In this document: positions 1 through 8,679 of the stretch, one piece after another | Numbering within the stretch: the stretch's first letter is position 1 | Layout: each line of letters opens with the position of its first letter | Source of the DNA: Celeribacter halophilus | Lineage (GTDB): Bacteria; Pseudomonadota; Alphaproteobacteria; Rhodobacterales; Rhodobacteraceae | Direction of reading: 5' to 3' | DNA length: 64,000 bases | Assembly: GCF_900114135.1 (NCBI RefSeq) | Contig: NZ_FORY01000016.1 | Span: 1-64,000 of the forward strand | Notes under the pieces: model-generated | Told to the model about the DNA's origin: nothing | The model's database searches: none | Seen by the model: only the letters and a program-made list of their open reading frames with translations | Translations under genes and position numbers: made by a program

Positions 1-258
1 CGACATCACGATCGGCGCAAAACAAAAGCCATCCTCTTCATCTGCGGGTAAAACCAACCTGCCGTCACGCGCCCGACGGCGCCATTCCGACAGATGGTTT
101 GCCCGAAGCCCATACCGCGCAGCAACCCCGTTCACCGTCGCCCCGGGCTTTAAACTCTCAGCTACGATCCGCGCCTTGACCTCATCCGGCCAGCGTCGCT
201 GACCATTGGTCCGTATGTCCACCCCGTAGCTCCTGAGAAACTCCACCGTAGTCGCCAT
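1..258 (-). CDS. tnpA: IS66-family accessory protein TnpA (3' end outside window)
   Basis: A minus-strand reading frame starts at the ATG at 258 and runs off the left edge, giving 86 codons. The protein has the usual small IS66 OrfA/TnpA layout: a short N-terminal leader, then a helix-turn-helix with the IS3/IS66-type signature [16 protein letters not shown] and later [17 protein letters not shown]. TnpA of IS66 elements is a DNA-binding accessory protein needed with TnpB and TnpC for transposition. The C-terminus is cut by the window boundary, so intactness cannot be judged. The start is chosen because homologous TnpA proteins begin with a short MAT-type leader before the HTH. Confidence 0.75.
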   Translation of the reverse strand, partial: MATTVEFLRSYGVDIRTNGQRRWPDEVKARIVAESLKPGATVNGVAARYGLRANHLSEWRRRARDGRLVLPADEEDGFCFAPIVMS

Positions 259-343
259 CGCGAAACTCCTGCACCGATCTCCATCGGACACGGCATCGCA
301 GGTTAGACAATCGAACAAAAGGTGAGGGCCAGCGAACGCTTAC
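1..343 (-). mobile_element. Partial IS66-family insertion sequence (tnpA-side end)
   Basis: The left edge of the window carries one end of an IS66-type element. It contains the TnpA-like ORF read leftward, preceded by an untranslated leader. The outer end reads 5'-GTAAGCGTTCGCTGG on the minus strand, ending at 343; GTAAGCG is the typical terminal sequence of IS66-family inverted repeats. The rest of the element (TnpB, TnpC, other end) would lie left of position 1. IS66 elements normally make 8-bp target duplications, so bases 344-351 (GTACAAAG) should recur at the far end. The family is inferred from the protein and the terminus. Confidence 0.75.
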
Positions 344-383
344 GTACAAAGTCACATAGTGACATAAATAATTGGGGTATTTC

Positions 384-488
384 ATGCCGGCAACATGGAT
401 GGATTGGGCGACGGTGATTGCGGCCGCTTGTGCGCTGATTGGGGTGCCTTTTTTGTTTTTGGGAAAGTCAGCGGGGGGCAAAGACTAA
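384..488 (+). CDS. Possible 34-aa single-span membrane peptide
   Basis: This short ORF begins ATG-CCG-GCA at 384 and stops TAA at 486-488. A purine-rich GGGG lies about 7 bases upstream. The peptide has an aromatic N-terminus (TWMDWATV), about 18 hydrophobic residues (VIAAACALIGVPFLFLG) and a short polar lysine-containing tail, which fits a one-pass membrane peptide. It sits between the IS66 terminus and the TniQ-like gene. It may be a small membrane protein, a remnant of a gene broken by the insertion, or chance; I do not recognise a family. Confidence 0.25.
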   Translation: MPATWMDWATVIAAACALIGVPFLFLGKSAGGKD

Positions 489-636
489 GAACTCTATTGT
501 CAAGGGCTCTCGAAACATTCAACGAGGTGGCGGCAAAAAGGTTGAGAACCTTATTGTTATTAAAACCGAGAAATAAATGGTAAGATAGCACCAATCATCA
601 TGTAAACCTGCTTGAATACCCCCACACGGGAGATAA

Positions 637-2505
637 TTGAAAGAGAGTTCAAAGTATCACGAGGTCCGCTATAATCAACATTTCAGCCAAACCCAGAGAA
701 ACTCTTTCGTCTCACGTCTGGCCGCACATTTTCATGTTGATGCAGCCACGTTCTCTTCCGATAAAGAAGTGTCATTTCAGACGCTCATTGCCGGTCATAC
801 CGAGGCGATCAAGACTCTTGAGAGCTTCAACGTCAGTATTCCTGAAAACGTCATCTCCTGGTCGCCTACTTCTGAAGGTGCTCCGAAAGGAAAACGCCTT
901 TTTCGCGGCCACTGCTTTCCCACGAGGTCTCTACAAAAGACCGAAATGCGGGGGTGCCCATACTGCCTTAGAGAAGACATGGAGAACAAAGGGGGCGCAA
1001 AAAACGCGATGGCAATGCGTGGCGACTGGCTGGTCCCTCATGTCACGCTCTGCTTGAAGCACATACACCCTTTGGTAACCCTCTGGAAAGAAACCAAACC
1101 CACGTCTCGGTATGACGCCGCTCTTCAGCTTTCAAAAGTCACACAGTCGATACTCTCAGGGCAATTCGACGAACAGCTACGCGACGAAACTGATTTCGAC
1201 ATTTGGTTAGATAACAGACTCACATTCCGTGCTGAAGGAAATTGGTTGGAGCAATTTCCTCTACACGCAGCTTGTAACTTTTGCTTGATGCTTGGTACCT
1301 CGCTATTGCGTCATGAAATGAGCGCACCGTCTTCAGTTTTGCCTGAGGATAGATGGGCTGTCTACCAGATGGGTTTCGACGTAGCCAAACGCGGCGAGAG
1401 AGCTATCCGAGACGCGCTTATGGGCTTGCAAAACCTGGCAGGAGATCCCCACGACGGACCTAAAAAAATCTTTCCGAGAATGTATGATCAGCTGGCCTAT
1501 GAGTTTATCGAAGATCCAGATTATGACGAATTTCGTCATATCCTTCGATCTCATATGCTTGAGACGTGGCCTCTCGGCGTCGGTGACGAACTTCTGGGAG
1601 AGCCGGTAACAGAAAGAAAACTTCATTCCGTGCGAACGGCCGCCCACGCAACAGGCATTGATCAAAGACGCCTTAAAAAAATTCTCCTTTCCGAAGGTAT
1701 AATCTCTGGAAATGCCCGATCTTATGCATGGGAAGTTTTTGAAGCCAAACAAGCAGAGGATGTGCTGAATGCAGCAACTACACTTGTTTCAGTGAAAACC
1801 TTTGCCGACAGCATTGGTGCCACTCGCTCGCAATTTGATCTTCTTGTTTCCGGCGGAGTGCTTACACCGAGATTGCACTCCGTAAAAACAACAGGAACAA
1901 ACGCCGTCTGGGATCCGGCGGATGGAGTAAAGTTTCTCGAAAGTGTTTTCCTGGGAGCCGTTCCTCTCAGACAAGCACAACATGGATGGGTACATATCTC
2001 AAAGTCGGCAATGCGGCTTAAAATCGGACCCGAGAAAATTATTCAGGGCATTCAAGACAAGAAGATCGTACGGATTGGTAACCATGCCGACTATGATGGT
2101 TATGCCGCACTGTACGTTTATCACGATGAAGTCGCCTCCGTTCTTTCTCCGGATCAATCACCGCACCTTAGTATAGCACTTTTTGCACAGTCAGTTGGTA
2201 TTCGGCGACCACGCAGCATGCGTCGTCTCATCCTGAATGGACATACGCCAGCGACGCAAATTTTAAATCCAAAGCTCAAGATACCGCAGCTTTACATCAC
2301 ACGTGAAGATGCCAAAGCTTTCCACCAAAAATTCTTCACACCCCGTACGATGGCACAAGCTTATGGAAAGAGTTGGCAATCAATGATTGCGGCTTTGCGT
2401 TCCAATGGAATTGAAACGTTTTCTCCTGATGGAAAGGACTACGGAAACATTTACGAACGTTATCTAATCGAAGAAATTTTCAAACAACTATCAGAAAATA
2501 AATAG
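637..2505 (+). CDS. TniQ/TnsD-like transposition targeting protein, orphan
   Basis: A 622-aa protein from a TTG start at 637. A GGGAG Shine-Dalgarno lies just upstream and an in-frame TAA sits immediately before it, so no earlier start is possible. Residues about 20-60 resemble the TniQ N-terminus (SFVSRLAAHF). Residues about 105-145 hold the TniQ zinc-finger pattern: CPYC, then a tryptophan, then C-LKH-H (RGDWLVPHVTLCLKHIHPL). The C-terminal half looks like about five HTH-like modules (around residues 330, 385, 450, 510 and 565). TniQ/TnsD proteins recognise the target DNA for Tn7-like and Tn5053-like transposons. No TnsA/B/C or TniA/B partner lies within the window. Base composition is clearly more AT-rich than the recN side, which suggests horizontal acquisition. 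Confidence 0.68.
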   Translation: MKESSKYHEVRYNQHFSQTQRNSFVSRLAAHFHVDAATFSSDKEVSFQTLIAGHTEAIKTLESFNVSIPENVISWSPTSEGAPKGKRLFRGHCFPTRSLQKTEMRGCPYCLREDMENKGGAKNAMAMRGDWLVPHVTLCLKHIHPLVTLWKETKPTSRYDAALQLSKVTQSILSGQFDEQLRDETDFDIWLDNRLTFRAEGNWLEQFPLHAACNFCLMLGTSLLRHEMSAPSSVLPEDRWAVYQMGFDVAKRGERAIRDALMGLQNLAGDPHDGPKKIFPRMYDQLAYEFIEDPDYDEFRHILRSHMLETWPLGVGDELLGEPVTERKLHSVRTAAHATGIDQRRLKKILLSEGIISGNARSYAWEVFEAKQAEDVLNAATTLVSVKTFADSIGATRSQFDLLVSGGVLTPRLHSVKTTGTNAVWDPADGVKFLESVFLGAVPLRQAQHGWVHISKSAMRLKIGPEKIIQGIQDKKIVRIGNHADYDGYAALYVYHDEVASVLSPDQSPHLSIALFAQSVGIRRPRSMRRLILNGHTPATQILNPKLKIPQLYITREDAKAFHQKFFTPRTMAQAYGKSWQSMIAALRSNGIETFSPDGKDYGNIYERYLIEEIFKQLSENK

Positions 2506-2638
2506 TAAAAATACGGATCGCCGCAGAAATGTTGCTTATTTAGCGCCCGATTTCTCATTTGCACGTCATTTTTCGGAAACAGGTTGTGGTGGTTCACGGA
2601 AATCGGATGAGGTGATTCACAAAACGCATTCCGCATAA

Positions 2639-2676
2639 CGTTTGGCGCAAAAGAGTTTCGCCTTTTGCGCCAAACG
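2639..2676. repeat. Perfect 15-bp inverted repeat with 8-base centre
   Basis: The arms CGTTTGGCGCAAAAG (2639-2653) and CTTTTGCGCCAAACG (2662-2676) are exact reverse complements around an asymmetric centre AGTTTCGC. It lies between the 3' ends of the TniQ-like gene and recN, at the point where base composition changes. No T-tract follows on either strand, so a standard intrinsic terminator is not obvious. It could still act as a bidirectional hairpin for the two convergent genes, or be a recombinase or protein-binding site marking the island boundary. Confidence 0.6.
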
Positions 2677-2741
2677 CGAGACCTTGGAGCAGTCACAACA
2701 GCTTGACTCTAGCGCGGGCGGGTTAAGAATTGGTGAAGAAA

Positions 2742-4394
2742 TTATCCCGCCAAAAGGGAACGCGCGGCTTCTCTTGCGGCTTCGGAAATCGTATCGCCGG
2801 AGAGCATCCGTGCCAGTTCATCGACCCGTGCCGCATCATCCAGCGGGATCACTTCGGAGAGGGTCACGCCATTCTCCACACGTTTGGCAACGCGCCAATG
2901 ATGCCCGCCAAGAGCCGCCACCTGCGGGCTGTGGGTCACGACCAAGACCTGCCCCTCTTCCGCAAGAGATTTGAGACGCCGCCCCACCGCATCGGCGGTC
3001 GCGCCTCCGACACCTCGGTCGATCTCGTCAAAAATCATCGTCACGCCGGATTGATCGCGGGTGAGGCAAACCTTGAGCGCCAAGAGAAAACGTGACAGCT
3101 CCCCGCCGGAGGCAATTTTGCCCAGAGGTCCCGACGGAGCGCCCGGATTGGTTGCCACGGTAAAGGCCACTGCGTCACGCCCTTCCGCGCCCGGTTCGCC
3201 CTCTGTGATCTCGGTCGAGAACACCGCGCGTTCCATTTTCAACGGCGCCAATTCGCGTGCCATGAGCGTATCAAGCTCACTTGCCGCTTTCGTCCGCGCC
3301 GCACTCAGACGCCCTGCCGCTGCATCATAGGCGGCTTCGACCTCCGCCACAGCTTTATCCAAGGCGGCAATGTCACCTGCGCCGCTGTCGAGCGCGGCCA
3401 GCTTGCTACGCAAATCATCGGCCAGCGCGGGCAGATCATCGGCCAGAACATTGTGTTTGCGAGCCAGCCCGCGAATGGCGAAAAGGCGTTCCTCGACCGC
3501 TTCCAACTCATGCGGGTTGAAGCGCAGGGCCTCGATACAATCCTCAACATCGGATTGCGCCTCGGCCAACTCATTAAGCGCACGGCCCAGAGCCTCAATC
3601 GCATTATCCAACCGTCCGTCAGCCTTCTCCGCCGCCCCTTCGAGCCATTTGAGCGCATCAGAGAGCATCCCCTCGCCCCCGTCATAGGAAATCGCCTGAT
3701 GTGCCTTGGCGACATCTGCCGCGATCTTTTCCGCCGATTGCATCAGGCGGCGTTCCGCGTCGAGCTTTGCCTCTTCGCCCGGCTCAGGGGCCAGCGCATC
3801 AAACTCGCCCACCGCGTGGCGCAGAAACTCTTCTTCGTCTTTCAGAGCAGCTTGCTCCGCCTCTGCGGCCGCAAGCGCCTTGCGCGCCGCTGCCAGCTCT
3901 TTCCAGAGGCGACGGGTCTTCGCCAGTTGCGGCTCAAGCCCGCCGAATGTGTCGAGCAAAACCCGATGCCCGCGCGGGTTCAACAACCCGCGATCATCGT
4001 GCTGCCCGTGCAATTCGACCAGAACTTCGGAAAGACGACGCAGCACATCGCCGGACACGCGGCGGTCATTGACCCACGCGGTCTTGCGCCCGTCTGCCGT
4101 ATTGACCCGCCGCAGGATCAACTCGCCATCGTCCGTGTCCATGCCAAGCTCGGCCAGCACCTCTTCGGCATCATGGCCTTTGGGCAGGTCGAACACAGCG
4201 GTGACTTCGCCCTGTGCCGCGCCTGAGCGCACCAGATCGGCGCGCCCGCGCCAGCCAAGCACAAAGCCCAGACTGTCGAGCAAGATGGACTTGCCCGCCC
4301 CGGTCTCGCCGGTCAACACATTAAGACCCGGCTGGAACTCAAGCTCCAACCGGTCAATGATAAGCATGTCCCGGATGTCGAGACTTCTCAGCAT
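2742..4394 (-). CDS. recN: DNA repair protein RecN
   Basis: A 550-aa SMC-like ATPase that acts early in recombinational repair of double-strand breaks in the cytoplasm. The Walker A motif GETGAGKS is at residues 29-36. A long Ala/Glu/Leu-rich coiled coil occupies roughly residues 150-350. The C-terminal ABC half contains the signature SGGELSRFLLALK and a Walker B/D-loop region MIFDEIDRGVGG. Length matches the family. Its start lies 13 bases after the bamD stop, so the two are probably co-transcribed, an arrangement common in Rhodobacterales. No LexA box was noticed in the short intergenic space. The gene converges on the TniQ-like gene. Confidence 0.95.
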   Translation of the reverse strand: MLRSLDIRDMLIIDRLELEFQPGLNVLTGETGAGKSILLDSLGFVLGWRGRADLVRSGAAQGEVTAVFDLPKGHDAEEVLAELGMDTDDGELILRRVNTADGRKTAWVNDRRVSGDVLRRLSEVLVELHGQHDDRGLLNPRGHRVLLDTFGGLEPQLAKTRRLWKELAAARKALAAAEAEQAALKDEEEFLRHAVGEFDALAPEPGEEAKLDAERRLMQSAEKIAADVAKAHQAISYDGGEGMLSDALKWLEGAAEKADGRLDNAIEALGRALNELAEAQSDVEDCIEALRFNPHELEAVEERLFAIRGLARKHNVLADDLPALADDLRSKLAALDSGAGDIAALDKAVAEVEAAYDAAAGRLSAARTKAASELDTLMARELAPLKMERAVFSTEITEGEPGAEGRDAVAFTVATNPGAPSGPLGKIASGGELSRFLLALKVCLTRDQSGVTMIFDEIDRGVGGATADAVGRRLKSLAEEGQVLVVTHSPQVAALGGHHWRVAKRVENGVTLSEVIPLDDAARVDELARMLSGDTISEAAREAARSLLAG

Positions 4395-4407
4395 CTGTGT
4401 CTGAGCC

Positions 4408-5244
4408 TCAGAGCCATTCGCCGCGGATCATCTGACGATACACGGCACCGAGCCAGTTGTTTTCAAAGGCTTTCGGCTCAAGCCCGTGACCGGTCAACAA
4501 CTTGTAACTGTCCGCATACCAGTCGGTGGAACGGTAGTTGTGACCCAAGATCGCCCCTGCGGTCTGCGCCTCTTCGACAAGCCCCAAGGAGAGGTAGCTT
4601 TCCACCAAACGGTGCAGCGCCTCTGCGGTGTGTTGCGTGGTCTGGAATTGCTCGACCACCACGCGGAAGCGGTTCGCCGCGGCGGTGTAATGTTTGTGCT
4701 TGAGATAGTAGCGCCCGATCTCCATTTCCTTCGCCGCGAGATGGTCGAACGCGAGATCGAATTTGAGAATCGCCGAACGTGCATATTCCGTGTCGGGATA
4801 GCGCTCGATCACCACCCGCAGCGCCTGAAGCGCCTGGAAGGTCAGCCCCTGATCACGGCCCACATCGTCGATCTGGTCGTAATAGGACAGCGCCAGAAGA
4901 TATTGCGCGTAGGCCGCATCTTCATCTGCCGGATAGAAATCGAGGAATCGCTGCGCCGAAACGCGGGCGTTCTCATAGTCGCGGGCGCGATGATAGGAGA
5001 ATGCCTGCATAATCAAAGCGCGCTTGGCCCAATCGGAATAGGGGTAAAGACGTTCGACTTCTGCGAAATACTGTGCCGCATCGTCGTAGTCTTTTTGCGT
5101 GATCTCATATTCCGCGCGGGCGTAAATCTCGTCCGCCGGGTAGCCTTCCAGATCGCGTGTCGGGGCATGATCCCCACAGGCCACCAAGAAAGCCATGGAA
5201 AACCCGAGCGTTACCGCCAAACTGCCTGTTTTTCGTGCCGTCAT
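4408..5244 (-). CDS. bamD: Outer membrane assembly lipoprotein BamD
   Basis: The product belongs to the Bam complex that inserts beta-barrel proteins into the outer membrane. It has an N-terminal signal with a lipobox ending in FLVAC, then TPR-type repeats typical of BamD/ComL (around YARAEYEITQKDYDDAAQYF and RVVIERYPDTEYARSA). I chose the ATG at 5244 (278 aa) because an AGGG lies 6 bases upstream and the signal peptide then has normal length; a GTG at 5262 would add six residues. Neighbours are lpxC upstream and recN downstream on the same strand. BamD next to lpxC is a conserved alphaproteobacterial order. Confidence 0.93.
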   Translation of the reverse strand: MTARKTGSLAVTLGFSMAFLVACGDHAPTRDLEGYPADEIYARAEYEITQKDYDDAAQYFAEVERLYPYSDWAKRALIMQAFSYHRARDYENARVSAQRFLDFYPADEDAAYAQYLLALSYYDQIDDVGRDQGLTFQALQALRVVIERYPDTEYARSAILKFDLAFDHLAAKEMEIGRYYLKHKHYTAAANRFRVVVEQFQTTQHTAEALHRLVESYLSLGLVEEAQTAGAILGHNYRSTDWYADSYKLLTGHGLEPKAFENNWLGAVYRQMIRGEWL

Positions 5245-5382
5245 GAAAGGCCCTACCCTCACCGTTCACCATCCTTCTCAATAGGACGTGACCACACTCC
5301 TAGCACAGAAAAATCCGAGGCAAAACGCCTTTGCGCGGGAAATGTCGTCACGGTCAGGAGAGCAGGCAAAAGAAACGCCGGA

Positions 5383-6318
5383 TCACGCACAAACCGCCAG
5401 ATCCGCACGGCTCACGCCCGCTCCCGGCAGGCGGCTTGCGGTTTTCGCATCCGCCGTGACATACGCCCATGCGCCGGGCGTTGCAAAAAGTTTGCGCAAG
5501 AGCGCATTCGTCACCGCATGGCCGGACTTCTCACCGACATAGCGACCGAGAATCGGGGCACCGGCAAGGTAGAGATCGCCCAAGGCGTCGAGCATCTTGT
5601 GACGCACAGGTTCGTCGGAATGACGCAACCCGCCCGGAGACAGCACGGCATCCCCTTCCACAACCACGGCGTTTTCAAACGTGCCGCCCAGAGCCAGCCC
5701 GTGTTCGCGCATGTAATCCACATCCGCCTTGCGGCAGAAGGTGCGGCAGTTCGAGAGTTCGCGCACGAAAGCGCCGTTGGCCATGACGAGGTGCTTGTCC
5801 TGCACGCCAATGGCCGGATCGGCGAAATCAATGTGGAAATCGATCTCCATCGTGTCCGAAGGCTCAAGACGCGCTTTAGCGGTCTCGGTTTCCACTTCGA
5901 CCGTTTTAAGAATTTTAAGAGCGCGGGTCGGCCCCTCCTGGCGCGCAAGGCCCGCCGCAAGGATACCGTCAACGAAAGGCGCGGCAGATCCGTCAAGGAT
6001 CGGAACTTCCGGCCCATCCACAGAAATCAGCACGTTGGTCACACCACAGCCCGCAAGAGCGGCCATGATATGTTCAATGGTCGAAAGCTCGACACCGTCT
6101 TCGTTGCGGATGAGGGTGCAAAGCTGCGAGGGCACAACCGCATCCCAGCGCGCTGGAATACGCACGGAACGCGTGTCAGCGGCATCCGCTTCGATATCAG
6201 AGCGCAGGAACACAATGCCATGACCAACCGGTGCAGGTGTGAGAACCATACGCACGGGCGCACCGGAGTGAAGCCCTGCCCCGTCGAACCGAATTTGTTT
6301 TGCGACTGTGCTCTGCAC
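5383..6318 (-). CDS. lpxC: UDP-3-O-acyl-N-acetylglucosamine deacetylase LpxC
   Basis: This zinc enzyme catalyses the committed step of lipid A synthesis. The 311-aa protein opens with the LpxC signature QSTVAKQIRFDGAGLHSG. It carries the metal-binding TIEHIMAAL motif and the C-terminal HKMLDALGDL, whose His/Asp ligands belong to the active site. Translation starts at a GTG (6318) with AGAGG six bases upstream. It lies downstream of ftsZ at the end of the division/cell-wall cluster, as in most proteobacteria, but a terminator separates it from ftsZ, so it probably has its own promoter in 6319-6528. Confidence 0.96.
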   Translation of the reverse strand: MQSTVAKQIRFDGAGLHSGAPVRMVLTPAPVGHGIVFLRSDIEADAADTRSVRIPARWDAVVPSQLCTLIRNEDGVELSTIEHIMAALAGCGVTNVLISVDGPEVPILDGSAAPFVDGILAAGLARQEGPTRALKILKTVEVETETAKARLEPSDTMEIDFHIDFADPAIGVQDKHLVMANGAFVRELSNCRTFCRKADVDYMREHGLALGGTFENAVVVEGDAVLSPGGLRHSDEPVRHKMLDALGDLYLAGAPILGRYVGEKSGHAVTNALLRKLFATPGAWAYVTADAKTASRLPGAGVSRADLAVCA

Positions 6319-6528
6319 GTTTTGCCTCTTTGATCATTTGATCTTTGTTGGTCCCGCCCATCAAGATCGGATTGCACCGATGCCGGACGTGTTAAGAGAT
6401 GATTAATCCATGCCCCCCTGAAGGCTCAACTCAATCTTTGTAACCGTTTGAAACATCTTCCCTGACCAAATGGCAAAAACCCGCGCACAGCGCAGAACAT
6501 CTCGCACAACCCTCTGAAATTAAATGAA

Positions 6529-6552
6529 AAAGGCCGCCCTGAGGCGACCTTT
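6529..6552 (-). terminator. Intrinsic terminator after ftsZ
   Basis: Minus-strand transcripts leaving ftsZ meet a 10-bp stem (AAAGGTCGCC with GGCGGCCTTT, one mismatch) closed by a TCAG loop and followed by TTTCATTT. It lies in the 314-bp gap between ftsZ and lpxC. The rest of that gap (6319-6528) must contain the lpxC promoter; I see no clear promoter motif in it. Confidence 0.75.
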
Positions 6553-6632
6553 GAAACATGTCATATCGTGTATTTCAAACCGTTGCGGTCGGGCATAAAC
6601 CTCTACCCCACCGCGAGGATCACAAAACTATT

Positions 6633-8273
6633 TCAGTTTGCCTGACGACGCAGAAAGGCCGGAATTTCGATTTTTTCGGCTTCCGGATTGGTATCCTGAT
6701 CTTCGTCATAGGCCTGATGCACCTGCGGACGGACCTGCGGCTGGGCACCGAAGCGGGCCTGCGGCTGGGCTGCTTGCGGTTGCGGGGCTGCGGGGCGTGC
6801 TTCTTCCTCGCCGCCATGACCGGTCATGCGACCGATCAGGGAATTGATGCCGAAACGGGCGCCTTTACCAGCGTGAGGATCGGCGGCAGGTTGTTCCTGA
6901 CGGACCTCGGCGCGGGGTTGCTTGGAGACAGCCGCCTGAAGCCGTGCCATCGCTTCCGGTGACGGGTTCCCCGCAGAGGACGCACGCGGTGCCACGAAAG
7001 ACTCGGCTTGCGGCTCGTGCATGGCCGGTTGCGGCGTGGGCTGCGGACGCGGCTGATAGGCCGGCGGCGGCAGGTCATCATCAAGAGCGCGGAACGTTTC
7101 ATCAGGCGCTTCGGAACGTGCTGCCGAACGCTGCGGATCAAAGACATCCAAAGTCGGCTGGCGCGGTTCATCTGCCGCAGCTTCAACAGAGGCCGCCGCA
7201 GCAACAGCCGCAGGGGCCGCCTGTTCCAGTTTCTCTTCAACAGCTTCCGGCGCTTGCAACGGCTCGGAAAGACGACGGCGCGGCACCGGCACTTCGGAAA
7301 CCGATACCGTGGCATCAATACCTGTAGCGACAACGGAGACGCGCATGGAGCCTTCCATATCCGTGTCCATCGTAGAGCCGACGATGATATTCGCGTCGGG
7401 ATCAACCTCTTCGCGGATACGGTTGGCGGCTTCGTCCAGTTCGAACAGGGTCAGATCGTGACCACCTGTGATATTGATCAGCACGCCTTTCGCACCTTTG
7501 AGCGAAATCTCGTCCAGAAGCGGGTTGGCAATGGCTTTCTCGGCGGCCTGCACGGCGCGATCCTCGCCATTGGCCTCGCCTGTGCCCATCATCGCCTTGC
7601 CCATTTCGTCCATCACGGAACGCACATCGGCGAAGTCGAGGTTGATGAGGCCCGGACGGACCATCAGGTCGGAAATGCCTTTGACACCCTGATAGAGCAC
7701 GTCATCGGCCATAGAGAAGGCCTCGGTAAATGTGGTCTTCTCGTTGGCAAGGCGGAACAGATTCTGGTTCGGAATGACGATCAGCGTATCGACCATCTTC
7801 TGAAGCTGCTCGACACCCTCGTCCGCCTGACGCATCCGTTTCGCGCCTTCGAACTGGAAGGGTTTGGTGACAACGCCCACGGTCAGAACACCCAATTCAC
7901 GCGCTGCCTGTGCGATGATCGGAGCCGCGCCCGTGCCGGTGCCGCCGCCCATACCGGCGGTGATGAAGCACATATGCGCCCCCGCCAGCTGGTCCACAAT
8001 GGCCTCGATGCTTTCCTCGGCCGCCGCAGCGCCTACAGAAGGCCGTGCGCCTGCGCCGAGACCCTCGGTCACTTTCACACCCATCTGGATGCGCGCCTGT
8101 GCTTTTGCATGTTGCAACGCTTGCGCGTCGGTGTTTGCGACCACAAATTCGACGCCCTCAAGCGCCTTTTCGATCATGTTGTTGACCGCGTTGCCGCCTG
8201 CACCACCAACACCAAACACCGTAATTTTCGGTTTCAACTCGTCCCGCTCGGGCATCGTCAGATTCAAAGCCAT
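6633..8273 (-). CDS. ftsZ: Cell division protein FtsZ
   Basis: The tubulin-like GTPase that forms the Z-ring. The start at 8273 gives [15 protein letters not shown], with AGGCGG upstream on the minus strand; a longer reading frame exists but its N-terminus does not resemble FtsZ. The tubulin signature GGGTGTG is at residues 109-115. The T7-loop region [11 protein letters not shown] lies around residue 210. After the GTPase and C-terminal domains comes a long Pro/Ala/Gln-rich linker of about 200 residues, then the conserved C-terminal peptide [12 protein letters not shown] that binds FtsA. At 546 aa it is longer than E. coli FtsZ, as is usual in alphaproteobacteria because of the linker. Confidence 0.97.
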   Translation of the reverse strand: MALNLTMPERDELKPKITVFGVGGAGGNAVNNMIEKALEGVEFVVANTDAQALQHAKAQARIQMGVKVTEGLGAGARPSVGAAAAEESIEAIVDQLAGAHMCFITAGMGGGTGTGAAPIIAQAARELGVLTVGVVTKPFQFEGAKRMRQADEGVEQLQKMVDTLIVIPNQNLFRLANEKTTFTEAFSMADDVLYQGVKGISDLMVRPGLINLDFADVRSVMDEMGKAMMGTGEANGEDRAVQAAEKAIANPLLDEISLKGAKGVLINITGGHDLTLFELDEAANRIREEVDPDANIIVGSTMDTDMEGSMRVSVVATGIDATVSVSEVPVPRRRLSEPLQAPEAVEEKLEQAAPAAVAAAASVEAAADEPRQPTLDVFDPQRSAARSEAPDETFRALDDDLPPPAYQPRPQPTPQPAMHEPQAESFVAPRASSAGNPSPEAMARLQAAVSKQPRAEVRQEQPAADPHAGKGARFGINSLIGRMTGHGGEEEARPAAPQPQAAQPQARFGAQPQVRPQVHQAYDEDQDTNPEAEKIEIPAFLRRQAN

Positions 8274-8679
8274 GAGTGTACCGCCTGCTTTCTCTCGTGC
8301 CGGGGCGATTGCACATTCTGCCCAAGTCGCCCTTATGTCCCCGCCCCTGAATCGGGGCAAATTTTACCTATTCACCCTAAATTCTATGGGTTTTCGATCG
8401 TCACGTCATCCCCAAAACAGAGATTCACCACAAAATATAGGGGATAAATCGGCAAAATTCGGCGGGATTTTGCGCAAAAGGCCAGATTTAGCGGGTTGGA
8501 CCGTCGACACACCTATAGAACGGGGTGCGGTTCGCTGTCTCACCTCGAAACCGGCATTTCTGCCGCAAACCTTATAACGATGTCAGGGCACTGCTCTTGC
8601 GCCTGTGTCGCGAAACCCGTTTCTTCAGGTCTTCTGCCTGATCGAAACCTATCACAGCCCGCGCGCGGGCTGCAATATC
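8274..8679. other. 406-bp ftsA-ftsZ intergenic region
   Basis: This gap between the ftsA stop and the ftsZ start is long for a division cluster and probably holds a separate ftsZ promoter and leader. An AT-richer stretch around 8380-8450 is the likeliest promoter area. I found no convincing TTAA-N7-TTAA CtrA site, no terminator and no supported gene. Confidence 0.5.

Noticed and set aside
2639-2676. Conventional intrinsic terminator for recN or the TniQ-like gene
   Set aside because: The stem is strong but neither strand has a following T-run. I keep it as an inverted repeat of unknown role.
4486-6333. 615-codon plus-strand frame over bamD and lpxC
   Set aside because: Antisense to two clear genes; its sequence has no family resemblance.
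8274-8679. CtrA binding site upstream of ftsZ
   Set aside because: No TTAA-N7-TTAA pair was found in the region.
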